Source: Siphonodentalium dalli
Lineage: Eukaryota > Mollusca > Scaphopoda > Gadilida > Siphonodentaliidae
Reading direction: 5' to 3'
NCBI GenBank assembly: GCA_032622095.1
Contig: CP136065.1
Coordinates: forward strand, 35,252,732-35,316,731
DNA length: 64,000 nt
Part shown: positions 19,760-32,239 of the stretch, in pieces
Layout: every line of letters begins with the position of its first letter
Position numbering within the stretch: position 1 is the first letter of the stretch
Position numbers and translations under genes: made by a program
Notes under the pieces: generated by a model
The model's input: only the letters and a program-made list of their open reading frames with translations
What the model was told of the DNA's origin: nothing
Databases searched by the model: none

Positions 19760-19973
19760 TACAGTAATGCTCTATTTAATCGACTTCTTAACCACAGCAG
19801 AATTATGGGTAACTTTTCAGGATTTAGTCGGAAATATGGCTTGTTGCCATTCATCGAAAAGCTCTCGAGAGCTTTCCGATGAATGGCAACAAGCCATATT
19901 TCCGACTAAATCCTGAAAAGTTATCCATAATTCTGCTGTGGTTAAGGAGTCGATTAATTAGAGCATTACTGTA
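19760..19973. mobile_element. Family-C palindromic MITE (TA, mariner-like), full length
   Basis: TACAGTAATGC.. at the left and ..GCATTACTGTA at the right. The two ~100-bp halves are reverse complements, meeting at aagctctcgagagctt. TA duplication and CAGT ends fit Tc1/mariner MITEs. Apparent 70-75-aa ORFs here come only from the repeat. Confidence 0.85.
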
Positions 19974-20610
19974 TGGTTTACTTATTGACTTAAATCAGGG
20001 GGAAAAAACCCTATTTTCATATTATCAGCATCCCTGCAGCTGATCCCTGTCCAAAAAATGGTGTGTAATTACTGGAGCTTTGGTGTCTCAGTCCTGAAGC
20101 TCTAGTTTTTCTTATTAAATCAGCAGCTCTTGCACAAATCTATAGTATTTCCATGATCATATAGTGTGAATGTGGTGTCACCGAGGCTTGCTTCCCTCAT
20201 ATGGTGTGCCTGTATACTCGAAAATTTAAGAAAATCAATGTCGCCCCGACTAATACAGAAAGTAGTGCTATTGCAAGTAGCCCCAACTAATATATACCGA
20301 AGATAATATAATGCTATCACGAATCGCTCCAACTAAAACAGAAGGTGAGACTATTGCGAGTCAGACATTTTGATAAAGAAGTTGGGCTAGCTCCCTACCC
20401 ATCCAAACCAATGAAACCAAGAAGTGACATGTCAATAGGAGTTAATGCTAAGTTATGGAGAAATCTATTTATTCACCAGGGGTGTTTTGTTACATATAAC
20501 CATGAATTGCGCTTAAGCGCAATTAATTACGCTTAAGCGCAATGATTGCGCTTAAGCGCAATTGATTATTAAATGTGAATTTGGCCTCCCATAATAATAG
20601 CTTACTAGAG

Positions 20611-22024
20611 ACTGGGACTCATATAATATATAATAATATATTAGTCCCAGCTACATGTAGGTAGAAATGTGAACAGTAGACATCCTGAGATACAAACAAT
20701 ATATATTATTGATTGTTTGATTTTCCAACCAGTATTTAGTGGGGGAATGTGTTGTTTTTAGACCAACAGCAGTATATTCTTCTACTTTTGGTCCAAAGTT
20801 TGGTCGGAATGGCTATCGGTTGAACAATTTAGGTTTAGAGGGTGTCAGGTTGGACATTTCAGTTGGAAATGTTTGAGGTACCATTTGGAAAATTCAACTG
20901 GGGGGGGGGGGTGCAAAGTAGTAATTCGAGAACATTTGACTTTGGTCTGGTTCAAGGTACGTACATTTGAAAATGTCAAGGTGGACAAACCCAAGTTTCC
21001 CAACCACCCACCAATGGGGACCATCTACATGTAGCCACCTCCCCGGTTATAAGGTATAAGACACATTGGCTACATGTATGCGACTAGAGATCTCCATTGT
21101 GGGGGGGGGGGGTCTCCAACGATAACTTACTATTATTATCACAGCTCCCAGTTAGTGGCCAAGACATAAATGCTATTCTCTCCAGTCAATTATTTACCAG
21201 ATCGACATACTTCTAAGTTAGGAATGAAATAGACAAGGCAAGAGAAAAATGTAATCCTGTCCATTTTGGTCAATACATGTAGGCGATCACTACCATAAAT
21301 ATGGTAATATAATTTTTTGCCTCAAGGCGACATATCATATTTCTGAATGCCATGCTACATGTAACTAAATATGAAATGTTCCAGATACCATAAAATCTCT
21401 TACAGGTACCGGTACTTAATCCGATCAGAGGGTCCCCATATAATCACATTCCAACAACAACATTTTTTGAAATGACGCTTCAGTTTTCAGAATCTAATAA
21501 TTGCCCAAAAAATAATGAAAAGCACCATCAACTATAGTATAAAATTGCACAAAACCTGTTATTTATCAACATTTTGTTCAACGAAATTTTACCGGTTTGT
21601 CAAATATCTGACACAAAAAGCCACTTGATTTTAGAGTTATCCATCTTTGCCCGCAATTTGGTCAATGAAATTCTTCTCGATGACTTTCTATTTTGCCGGT
21701 TTGTCAAATATCTGACACAAAAAGCCACTTGATTTTAGAGTTATCCATCTTTGCCCGCAATTTGGTCAATGAAATTCTTCTCGTTGACTGTCTATTGGGC
21801 CACCTAAATTAAAATAATAGATTTATAACATCGATATCTGATCACTCTGAGCTGTGGTGGGTGGGTTCCTCGACTCGAATCAAATATTTTTTACCCCCGA
21901 AGTCAAGGAAATAGTAATTTGCGACCGTTAATTCGGATTGAGTACCTTTAAGATCTAACAGCAACCATATCTCAACCCCACTACAATCTGGGACTAATAT
22001 ATGTTATACATGTATTAGTCCCAG
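20611..22024. repeat. Segment bounded by paired ctgggact hairpins
   Basis: Two hairpins, 20611-20650 and 21988-22024, each read ctgggact..agtcccag around an A+T-rich loop. Between them lies a 104-bp direct duplication (21592-21695 / 21696-21795). A section at 21527-21955 is shared with 30628-30945. Poly-G tracts occur at 20891 and 21101. No coding support in the segment. Confidence 0.6.
21592..21795. repeat. 104-bp tandem duplication
   Basis: ccggtttgtcaaatatctga recurs at 21592 and 21696, with the following ~90 bases nearly identical. Confidence 0.9.
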
Positions 22025-23630
22025 CTACAATCAGTGAACCTGATGAATAATTTTAACAGCATCTGAAAATGAAAGAAACATCCCACACCTTGTCTACGAT
22101 ATAATGAAAGCCATAATTGTAAATCAATCAGCTCTGCGTGTACCAGTATACATGTATATGTACACATATTGGACCCACATGAATTGCTATATTCTCCATG
22201 TTAATTTAAAACGAGCGCACCACTTTAACAAACTCATTATTGAGTATTATATCAATAGCGATGTGTTTGTTAAAGTGGCAAGGTCATTTTAAATTTATAC
22301 TCCTTTTAACATCAGTAGGCCTACACAATCATTCGTTGCATAACTTTCATTAAATTTTCCTAGTACTGAATATAAACAGTACTGGTACAATAACACTAGC
22401 AGTACTGGAACCGACCATACTGTAGGTGTCTGGCCTGTTTATTACCTTTTTAATTTGTTCTGATACATCAGGTACTTATAATAAATGATAGTTCATTCAG
22501 ACAACATCCTCTAAGTTGCCTAATAATAGAGACAAACTAATAATAGTGATGGTGGGATTTTTTAGCTAAAATTAATAATAGTTTAAACCACAGCAATTTC
22601 ACTCTATGTCTCTTAGTGATCTGATCATGGGAAGTGTTCTCCAAATATAATAACAGTGTTGACACTATCATATTATTGACACTATTATTGCACATGAGAG
22701 TACCGTTACTAGTACATGTAGATGCTAATATGAGTAAGTCATTATCAAGTCTGGCTCTTCTTGAATTCAACTATCATAGTGATATTCAACTACATGTATT
22801 ATATCTTAATTGTACTACCATACACAATGTATACTGGTACGGTATATACGTAAACTCCAGGTTTTCTCTATTTTTACTAAAACTTCATGGAATCATCCCA
22901 CTTCGTAATGCACAACCACTTAAAATGTACATGTATATAACACTATAATTTTAACAGAGCAAATGAGAAGGCATCATATTCCAATATAAAAAGAATTCTA
23001 CAGCTTATTACAGGAGACCTGTTTATTTCATAATGGCAGAAGTACATGTGCATGTACCGGTATGCCATTTGAAATTTTGAATGACATTATAAATAACTTC
23101 TCACCAAGATGATTTCAAAATTCTAACTACTAGTACAAGTAAATCAGTTAAATAATCAAAAATGCCAGCACCGATATATATACTGTACTTAGTACATGTA
23201 GTAGGTACCGTACTTGAGATATTTTCACCACTTCATAATAGTTGAATATATACGGTACATGTACCGGTACAATGGAATTCAAGTTGTGTCAGACCTGTTG
23301 TTTGGCATAAACAATGTACCAGTAAGTGACTTTGGTGATCACTGTTAGTCATTGATTTTGATAACATAAGTTCATGATTTTTACAAAATAATTTTAATGA
23401 ATCAAAACCATGTGCAGCCGCATGTGTAACATGTAACTGTCTTTGTCCATTAGTCATTATCCAAGTCTGGTTTAGTCTTGATCTAATGATCAAAGGCGGA
23501 ATGTTACTAGTATGTACCGTTAACTTATGATCATGATCCGGGAGTCTGATGAATTATAATCCATTTCACAGCATTGTCCATGTCTGCATGTTTCATGACA
23601 TGTTTGGTAAACATCCTCACTCGATTCACT
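22025..23630. other. No gene recognised; A+T-rich with many acatgta words
   Basis: Short ORFs up to 104 aa have no recognisable motifs. The palindromic words tacatgta, gtacatg and ggtacc are unusually frequent (for example 22920-23280), as elsewhere in the window. Confidence 0.5.
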
Positions 23631-26558
23631 GACACTGGTGAGTGGTGCCATTGCCATTCTGATTCTCCAATCTCCATATCATGTTCTACCCTTCACAAGT
23701 TCACACACATGTAGCTACTGTACTTCTAATCAGTCTAATGTACTATGCAGAATGATAGAATCTGAATGAACATTCAATGACCTTTTACGGCATCAGCGTT
23801 GACTGCATTTCAGCGTTGACTGCATTTCAGCATTGAAGGGCTGAGGAGTCCAGAATAGAACTATAATCATCATATTTTGCAATAATCATTACATTCACAT
23901 TGTTTGCATTCTTCCATTGCCTTGGCTTGGGTCAATCATAGTCCAACAAATTAGACTATTCGGATTAATACATATTTTAATATTTGGACATTTACGATTG
24001 TATTAATCCTGAAGGATTAAAAGGTCCATAAATGTCCAAATATTAAAATTCCTATTAATCCGAAAGTCTAATTTGTTGGACTAGGTCTAGGTCAATCAGT
24101 GCTATTCACTTAATCGAGTCAATGTCCATGATAATGATAACAGTTGAATACGGCAAAGCCTGACCTGCCACACTCAGTGACTCACACACAGTGTCTGTGA
24201 CCAGTCCAGTGTTAGTTCAGTCATGAACGTAGTGCGTATCCTTCTACGCTGGAAGCAGCAATCTGCGAAAGCGGTCATGTTGACCAACTTCACCAAGTCC
24301 AGTGTGCGATATTCGGATTGGTCCCGTCACTTCACATGATATTTTCTGATAATTAAGCGATATTTCTAACACCCAAACGGGTTAAAACAGTCTATATCTA
24401 ATCCGTTGTGTACACGAAAGAATGAGATACACATTTTCTGCGAATAATGAACGAAACAAGCAGATATGACAGATGAAAAAACTATTTATTTTTAACACAT
24501 AAAAATTCGGAAATTCCACACCGGAAGTTCGGCTGCGCATTGCGAATGTGCAGGGTGTCGAATACGGACTGTGAAATAACGTACTCTAACTCTGGGAACA
24601 ATTTATCCCCAATTTCATGCACAAGAATGTTTAAACATTATCATAACATATTCGACTTGTTTTTAATTTGTTTTCATGAAAAGGAATGATAAAAGGCACA
24701 ATAAACATATCTAGAACGACAAATAAATCCAAATTAGCCATTTCCCCGTCATATTTCGGTCAGGCAAGCGAGGTACAAAAATGTATGAATCTGAGTACGA
24801 AAGTCGGAGTGTTCCTCTATCGTATTGCAATAATCGCCAACCTATTATAATATAAAAAAGCTATGCAGGGGGATAACTCGGAGAAAAAAATTATTGTTGC
24901 GGAAAAAGTCTCATTGTGAGACTTTAAAGGGCAAATGGCAAACAAGTGGCAAAAGTTTGGTTGGTTTCCATTAATCATGATATTCGAATTAAACACACGT
25001 TTTGGAGAAAGAGCGAATTTGACAATGACGTCGCCCTGATTCAACCCAGAAACGTCATTAGCACATGCTGTAATGAACGACCTTGATTGGCCTTGACACT
25101 GGTGAGTGGTGCCATTGCCATTCTGATTCTCCAATCTCCATATCATGTTCTACCCTTCACAAGTTCACACACATGTAGCTACTGTACTTCTAATCAGTCT
25201 AATGTACTATGCAGAATGATAGAATCTGAATGAACATTCAATAACCTTTTACGGCATCAGCGTTGACTGCATTTCAGCGTTGACTGCATTTCAGCATTGA
25301 AGGGCTGAGGAGTCCAGAATAGAACTATAATCATCATATTTTGCAATAATCATTACATTCACATTGTTTGCATTCTTCCATTGCCTTGGCTTGGGTCAAT
25401 CATAGTCCAACAAATTAGACTATTCGGATTAATACATATTTTAATATTTGGACATTTACGATTGTATTAATCCTGAAGGATTAAAAGGTCCATAAATGTC
25501 CAAATATTAAAATTCCTATTAATCCGAAAGTCTAATTTGTTGGACTAGGTCTAGGTCAATCAGTGCTATTCACTTAATCGAGTCAATGTCCATGATAATG
25601 ATAACAGTTGAATACGGCAAAGCCTGACCTGCCACACTCAGTGACTCACACACAGTGTCTGTGACCAGTCCAGTGTTAGTTCAGTCATGAACGTAGTGCG
25701 TATCCTTCTACGCTGGAAGCAGCAATCTGCGAAAGCGGTCATGTTGACCAACTTCACCAAGTCCAGTGTGCGATATTCGGATTGGTCCCGTCACTTCACA
25801 TGATATTTTCTGATAATTAAGCGATATTTCTAACACCCAAACGGGTTAAAACAGTCTATATCTAATCCGTTGTGTACACGAAAGAATGAGATACACATTT
25901 TCTGCGAATAATGAACGAAACAAGCAGATATGACAGATGAAAAAACTATTTATTTTTAACACATAAAAATTCGGAAATTCCACACCGGAAGTTCGGCTGC
26001 GCATTGCGAATGTGCAGGGTGTCGAATACGGACTGTGAAATAACGTACTCTAACTCTGGGAACAATTTATCCCCAATTTCATGCACAAGAATGTTTAAAC
26101 ATTATCATAACATATTCGACTTGTTTTTAATTTGTTTTCATGAAAAGGAATGATAAAAGGCACAATAAACATATCTAGAACGACAAATAAATCCAAATTA
26201 GCCATTTCCCCGTCATATTTCGGTCAGGCAAGCGAGGTACAAAAATGTATGAATCTGAGTACGAAAGTCGGAGTGTTCCTCTATCGTATTGCAATAATCG
26301 CCAACCTATTATAATATAAAAAAGCTATGCAGGGGGATAACTCGGAGAAAAAAATTATTGTTGCGGAAAAAGTCTCATTGTGAGACTTTAAAGGGCAAAT
26401 GGCAAACAAGTGGCAAAAGTTTGGTTGGTTTCCATTAATCATGATATTCGAATTAAACACACGTTTTGGAGAAAGAGCGAATTTGACAATGACGTCGCCC
26501 TGATTCAACCCAGAAACGTCATTAGCACATGCTGTAATGAACGACCTTGATTGGCCTT
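23631..26558. repeat. 1,464-bp tandem duplication
   Basis: Bases 23631-25094 are repeated at 25095-26558 with very few differences (for example 23778 against 25242). Copy 1 ends within a piece of the 1.87-kb transposon (24932-25094), so the breakpoint used cttgac/gac microhomology. Each copy includes a 147-bp palindrome (23939-24085 and 25403-25549). Confidence 0.95.
23939..24085. repeat. 147-bp palindromic MITE (agtccaacaaattagac)
   Basis: agtccaacaaattagact..attaat on the left pairs with attaat..agtctaatttgttggact on the right. It is repeated at 25403-25549 by the surrounding duplication. Confidence 0.85.
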
Positions 26559-26705
26559 GACCTTGCCCAATAATTTGGCCAAATGTCATTTTCGTGGTCA
26601 CCAATATCTGTGCTACATACTCGCATAAAATTCATCGGCATGTGACATATGTCATTTTTTCAGAATTTTCTGGACGAATTTGTTCATTTAAGGGAGAATC
26701 ACCCA
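26396..26705. mobile_element. Right part of the 1.87-kb transposon (end of repeat copy 3)
   Basis: Matches 12299-12607 and ends exactly at the right inverted repeat GAATCACCCA, followed by tataat and unrelated sequence. This independent boundary supports the proposed transposon terminus. A shorter duplicate piece is at 24932-25094. Confidence 0.85.
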
Positions 26706-26708
26706 TAT

Positions 26709-27945
26709 AATTATGCGATTTTGATGAAGGATTATGGAGCATGATATAAAGATACAAGGGAGTATAAATATATTTATTTCTAATCCCTGGTTATACATAA
26801 GAACCGATAAACCAACTATGACTAGTCTGGAGACGGGACCAACAAACGTATTCTATCGGTACGAATTGAGTCACGGTACGAGACTAACTGACTTTTGGTC
26901 ACATTTGAGGGGCGAAATTGTTTTTGGCCGAAAATGACCGTGGCGGTGTTCGCAACCCCAAAGCAGCTGATGTTCGCAATTGGAAAGACACTTGACCTGG
27001 GTTTCTTGTCTCATGTCAATGTTTATCAAAAACTAAAACTATTGACTGCCTCCTCTCTCTACAGACTAAATGATGTTTTGACAAATATCTTGTCAGCTTA
27101 TTGCTCCCGAGGTGAGATTTAGTCACGTTTATTTGTGCGTTGTCGTTTAGAAGAGCCAGAGAGCGGATAGCTCAGTTCGTTAGTGCCAATAATCAGCAGA
27201 CCTGTCTGGGCGAACCACCGATCGATCTATAATAACCCGATCGTGGTAAAATAGACAGCCAGCATGCATCTGGGATAAGGGAAGTCACTCTAACGTTTCT
27301 ATAGTATAAATACCTTTCAACCAATACTTGGGCACAGAATAATTATTTACTGAGAATATTCATTATTTCCACCTATAATAGTATAAGGGCATTCTCTAGA
27401 ATATTAATGACGTTTTATCCTGCGATAAAATCCCATAACACTAACTAAATTACGTGAATATGTAAGTTCATTATGGCCCTAGGGCGCTAATGGGATATGC
27501 TCGTCGTTAGCACGAGATGGCCCGACACGTCACGTGACCAAACTGTCGATGACTTTTTCGGAATTTTTTTATTCTAATAAAGCTTTTTAACGAAGAAATA
27601 CCCGATTGCCATGTGTTACATAGAACACATATCTAACTAAATGGTATCCTAAGGTAAACACAGGTATATATTATTTCAATTTAAGCATTATTACGCGAGT
27701 TATTTGGTCTCAGATGCCGGTGATATTTTGCCTAATTTCGATGTATTTTGGTCACATGATTTTTGTTTTGATCACGTGATAATTGTTTGCACACAACCCA
27801 GACGATCCATGCATATAATGTGTAAATTAACAAAATATCTTTTTATATATTTTGATTAAATTGTGTTAATTCAGAGATGTTGTGAAATATTTGAACTTGT
27901 CGGGTTACGACACTTACATAATGATAGTGTGTGGAAATAATAGTA
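26709..27945. other. No gene recognised
   Basis: Contains ORFs of 67 and 75 aa without known motifs. A tRNA-A-box-like string (gatagctcagttcgttag, 27164-27182) lacks a convincing B box. At 27200-27370 it is related to the repeat at 28420-28620 and 28990-29035. Confidence 0.45.
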
Positions 27946-28123
27946 ATAACATGATTTTTCGGGCATTATGGTTTCTTAACGGCCCGATAGGAATGATTAA
28001 CAGCCCTCGTGCCTATTAGCGGCCCTCGACTTCGTCTCGGGCCGCTTATAGGCCCTCTGGCTGTTAATCATTCCTATCGGGCCGTTAAGAAACCATAATG
28101 CCCTCAAAAATCATGTTATTGTT
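27946..28123. repeat. 178-bp palindrome (cggcccgataggaatgatta)
   Basis: Left arm (ataacatgatttttcgggc.. to ..gattaacag) and right arm (ctgttaatc.. to ..gatgttat-like end) are near-perfect complements with a gggccgc-rich centre. Foldback MITE or hairpin; no target duplication placed. Confidence 0.85.
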
Positions 28124-28237
28124 ATATTATAAACATGTACCGTACAACTACATTGTCTACAATTTTTCAAACAAAATTTCAATAGTCAAGAAATTTAGAG
28201 TTCTCTCTCTACAACAGTGAGAAGACCAATCAATCTA

Positions 28238-28601
28238 TTTAACTTTTACTAAAAGTTTACTTTTAGCCTGTTCGGGCTATTATATATCGATTGGTGGTTC
28301 ACACTGACCTGATCGGGTCTGGATGAAACATGTACTGATCTATCTATAATAGCCCGGTCAGACTAAAATAGGCTGATCGGTCTTTCACAGCCAGCATATA
28401 CATTGTATCTGGGATATGATTTAACTTTTACTAAAAGTTAACTTTTAGCCTGTTCAGGCTATTATATATCGATTGGTGGTTCACACTGACTTGATCGGGT
28501 CTGGATGAAACATGTACTGATCTATCTATAATAGCCCGGTCAGACTAAAATAGGCTGATCGGTCTTTCACAGCCAGCATATACATTGTATCTGGGATATG
28601 G
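28238..28601. repeat. 182-bp tandem duplication in a dispersed repeat
   Basis: tttaacttttactaaaagt starts copies at 28238 and 28420 with near identity. Related sequence flanks the hAT element at 29085-29113 / 30425-30520, showing that the repeat is dispersed. Confidence 0.9.
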
Positions 28602-28689
28602 GGAGTCACTCTATCTGTATCTATATGGTTATCAGTGCTGGAGCCTTTCGACTGTGTTTTCGCTGTGGGATGACTAGGCCTATATGCTG

Positions 28690-28887
28690 TTATATCCGTT
28701 GTTTGCTCACACGCGCTATCCTGTAGGAGTCCAGGCTGTTCCACTCCTTGATAGTTCGAACAAATAATGGGTGTTTGAATTGTGCTGTATTTTCTCGTTT
28801 CCTTTCGATGGAGTTCGAGTTAAAACACCAGCTCCTCCTTTTCAACAAGGTTAGAAGTAATATATCTTGGGTACTTTTTCGCCTCAA
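28690..28887 (-). pseudogene. LINE reverse-transcriptase C-terminal remnant
   Basis: The minus-strand frame encodes FVRTIKEWNSL (28732-28764). The F-x-x-RTI-x-EWN-x-L pattern is typical of the end of the reverse-transcriptase ORF in Jockey/CR1-like non-LTR elements. Only ~65 aa remain, with no catalytic motif and a frame that fails on both sides. Family-level assignment is uncertain. Confidence 0.45.
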
Positions 28888-29113
28888 GTTTCCTTCCTTA
28901 ATTCTAAAATGTTCTTTAATTATCTTTCAGCCAATACTTTGAAAATTCTGATTTATTTTTAAACCAATGAAACTGAAAGAGACGGAAATTAAGAATAATT
29001 ATTTACTGAGAATATTCATTATAAATATGTAGGGCTATAACAAACATAATTTCAATATTCAACTTCAAGAAATTTAGAGTTCACTCTTTTACAACAGTGA
29101 GCACTGTGCCAGG

Positions 29114-30416
29114 TAGAGATGGGCGGTATTGACATTTCAATCTCGGTATCGGTATCGGTAAATTTTGGTCTATTTACCTCAGTATCGGTACGGTAATCTG
29201 TATTGCTATTAAATTATAAGACTAAAGCAGATATTCCCGGTAAATTGTTGTAATTCAAGTTGTTAGCTGAACAATATACGTGTTTTCAGGTATATGACTA
29301 CGGTCCACGGATTTACTACATTCGTGACAATAGCTAAATTAGGCAACAAAATGACCTACGCAATTAAGTAATATTTACAGATTTCTTTGATGATTTACAT
29401 GCATGTCGTTGCACTGATTTGAAAAGAATAAGAGCATGACTACAATTTTTTTTCATGTCAATTTGATTTCCGTAACATTTCAATGAGTGAATAAAATTGT
29501 GATTAGTAATCTGTAATCACAATTCACAAATTTATGAAAGTTTGTGCGATATCATGAAAATCGGCAAACGATGGCAATTTCCGAACTGCAGATGTCCAAA
29601 CCCGCGGGTGGTTCATAATCTCATCCTTGTAGCGTAATTTATACAATCCATGTATATAAGCGCCCCTCTTTTTTATAGCAGGCAAATTACCGGTAGCACA
29701 TGGTGCCCAAATGTTAATTTAAAGTTATCACGCGACCTTTTTGTTGGTCAAATATAGGCACATACATGTATGTATATTAGCCGATAAGTATATGTTTAAT
29801 TTATAGTAGGATAAAAACATATTTGTACCGACATATATGTGCACAACTTTCCGAGAAGATGTGCTATTTGCAACTGACAAGATCAGTATATGCAATGCGT
29901 ATATCAAATTGTTTGCATCACCGTCTAATTATAAAGTAACATGTGGGGCTTCCAGTTTGGTGTGCACGGGGACTCCACATAACACATGCTTCGATCCAAC
30001 TTGGAACACGGATTAAAGACTTGTGGCCTGTACCGAGTTACCCATGCATTATCCAGTTTGCACGGATACCGAAATTGACACATAACGATCCAGCTATGAG
30101 TAGTCAAATGTCATGATGTTAGTTACATTGTCATTAATATGTGGTAAAGATCAGAGATGCCATCGAGCAGCTGTACCCTTTATGTAACAATGTTGCAATA
30201 GACTAATACATGTTTTATGAACTTGTTACACCGAGTTATCATAATTATCCGATTCCCGTTGCTTATATACAGTGACAAGGCACACACATACGCTGGCAAT
30301 ACATGAATAATTTCATTACCGAAAATACGATATTTTTAGTTTTGATTCGGTACGGTAAATCGGTATTACGCTGATACCGATACCGCACGGTAAATACCGA
30401 GTACCGCCCATCTCTA
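29114..30416. mobile_element. 1.3-kb hAT-like non-autonomous element
   Basis: Inverted ends TAGAGATGGGCGGTA (29114) and its complement ending CCCATCTCTA (30416) are flanked by a perfect 8-bp duplication GTGCCAGG (29106-29113 and 30417-30424). Subterminal gtatcggta/taccgatac words repeat near both ends. No transposase ORF. It is inserted in the dispersed repeat also seen at 28200. Confidence 0.9.
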
Positions 30417-30627
30417 GTGCCAGGAAGACCAATTGATCTATTTTAGCCTGATTGGGCTTTATATATATACTAGTAGATCGATCGGTGGTTTTACTGGTTT
30501 ACCCTGACCAACATGTAATAGTAATAATCAGACAATGGCAATACCAGTCAACCAAAGTAGACCTATCCGGAAAGAACTTATTTTATATTTGGATATTTAC
30601 GACTGTTCTTTCCCTCAAATATGAAAT

Positions 30628-30945
30628 CAACTATGGTATCAAATTTCCCAAAACTTGTTATTTATCAACCTTTTGTTCAACAAAAAATGTATCACGGAAT
30701 TACCACTTGACTTTAGAGTTATCCATCTTCCTCCGTGATTTTGTCCGAGACCCTCCGTTTGACCACGTATTTCTGGGCCACATATTATTACACATCTCGA
30801 GAGATAACAAACTTAAAAAATGAATCACTCTGAGCTTTGATGGGTGAGTTCCTCGACTCGAATCAAATATTTTTTACCCCCGAAGCCAAAGATATAGTAA
30901 TTGAGGAGCGTCTGATTGGATTGAGTACTAGTACCTTTTAAATAA
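30628..30945. repeat. Dispersed repeat shared with 21527-21955
   Basis: Shared strings include cctcgactcgaatcaaatat and tttttacccccgaag, in the same order as at 21830-21900, plus the atttatcaac..ttttgttcaac segment. Confidence 0.8.
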
Positions 30946-31085
30946 AATACCCTTTAGTCCAATAAATAAATTGCTAGATTTACATCCAACTTTATTAGAA
31001 AAATGGGGATTGAGGGCAAATTTAATTTTTTATATTTTAATTTTTCTAACATACATGGCCATTTCTAGATATTGAAGCAGTATCC

Positions 31086-31278
31086 TATCTTATGCTAATG
31101 CATTCTCTTATATATGCGAGTCGCCCATAGGGCCTAACAATATTTACCTTGATCTTGTAAGCCAGTGCATTCTCTTATATATGCAAGGCTCACAATGGGA
31201 GACTCTCATATATAAGAGAATGCACTGGAACAGGATCTTTAATGCTGCAACTGCGCAGCTCTCGTCATGAAAGAGTTA
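31086..31278. mobile_element. Family-B palindromic MITE copy
   Basis: Contains cattctcttatatatgcg and its complement around a short loop. The tail aggatctttaatgctgcaac..gtcatgaaagagtta matches the right end of other family-B copies (33343-33477, 55108-55541). Confidence 0.75.
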
Positions 31279-31727
31279 TGGCATGAGAGAAAAAACTGTA
31301 TAAAAGATATACAAATAAAAAAAATTGAAGAGGGGGACTTAAAATAGGGTTGGGAGCAGGGTGGGTCGGAAAAAAATTACAGGATACAAGGACCGGGTGG
31401 GTGGGTGTCCCCGAGGCCGGAATGGAGATTTTTTCTGATGTCATGCAATTTTTTTCCAAAATCATTTCTAAGACAAATTACAGCTTCAAAATGAATTGAA
31501 ATAATCAGATTCACATAGTAGTGCATGCTATAGCCTTATACAAGTGAGGGGGGCTCTATATTTAAATTTTTTGTCCACAATTTCTCCCTTTAAAAGTTGA
31601 AACCATGGGGTGGGTCCGGTTTTCGTCGAGGAAAAAAATTGCAATGAAAAAAAAATCCATTCTCATCTTTTCTCATAGTTTATCATGGCTTTTTTAACTT
31701 ATTATACATAGAGGATATGGATACCTG

Positions 31728-32200
31728 CGTGTTTTGAGTGAATACCGGAAGTATCTCATTCGTGGTCACAGTGAGATATTGGAATCATCACGAGTGGCCT
31801 TTAAGCCACGAGTGATGATTCCAGTATCTCACTGTGACCACGAATGAGATAATTCCGGTATTCATTCCAAACACGAAGGTTTTCTTTTTATTATATGCGC
31901 TATTTACTAAAATAGATCGAGGAATTAATTCAAAATCGAACTGATTGCGATTGACATCGGCAATACGATTTCTGCACAACAAACAGAGAGACCATGTGGT
32001 TCAATAAAATACTGTCGATAACTCAGAATACACATGTGGCATTGCATTTTTGTCACTTATTGACACAAAATCGTTATTTGAAGGTGGGACAAATTGTATA
32101 GTATAAACAACAAACCGGAAGTTTACCTATAGTGAGATAACCCTTTAACCAGAGTAGAATAAAAAGTGTTATCTCACTGTAGGTCGAAGCGGTGGGATAG
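31728..32200. repeat. Palindrome of gtgagata type with related downstream half
   Basis: 31728-31880 is a long inverted repeat (atctcattcgtggtcacagtg against its complement). A second pair, cctatagtgagataac (32125) and gttatctcactgtagg (32168), follows. The ORFs in it are not credible genes. Confidence 0.75.
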
Positions 32201-32239
32201 CGCAATCTAAATAACTCGAATTTGCCGCTATCTGAGCAT

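Larger units (their letters stand above)
18691..20593. mobile_element. 1.9-kb non-autonomous DNA transposon with ATAATA duplication
   Basis: Terminal inverted repeats of ~33 bp start TATGGGAGGCCAAATTC at 18691 and end with its complement at 20593. ATAATA flanks both sides (18685-18690 and 20594-20599). Subterminal gcgcttaagcgc-type palindromes cluster at 20508-20565 on the right and 19388-19440 on the left. Two other transposons are nested inside (18741-19389 and 19760-19973). No transposase seen. Confidence 0.75.
15533..26387. mobile_element. 10.9-kb segment splitting repeat copy 3
   Basis: The segment lies between two TTAAAGGG octamers (15525-15532 and 26388-26395) that are a single octamer in intact copies 1 and 2, so it has the form of an insertion with an 8-bp (or TTAA 4-bp) duplication. 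The ends (gcactttgatta.. and ..cattgtgagact) are not inverted repeats of each other and no transposase was seen. The segment includes a later 1,464-bp tandem duplication and several nested transposons. Confidence 0.6.

Noticed and set aside
19655-19916. ORFs of 70-75 aa over the MITE at 19760
   Set aside because: Products of the family-C palindrome; similar peptides appear at every other copy.
15533-26387. piggyBac transposon between the two TTAA sites
   Set aside because: The left end begins AGGGGCACT but the right end reads GTGAGACT; no inverted repeat and no transposase.
27160-27235. tRNA gene or tRNA-derived SINE head
   Set aside because: The A-box-like gatagctcagttcgttag is present, but no B box or cloverleaf follows at the right distance.
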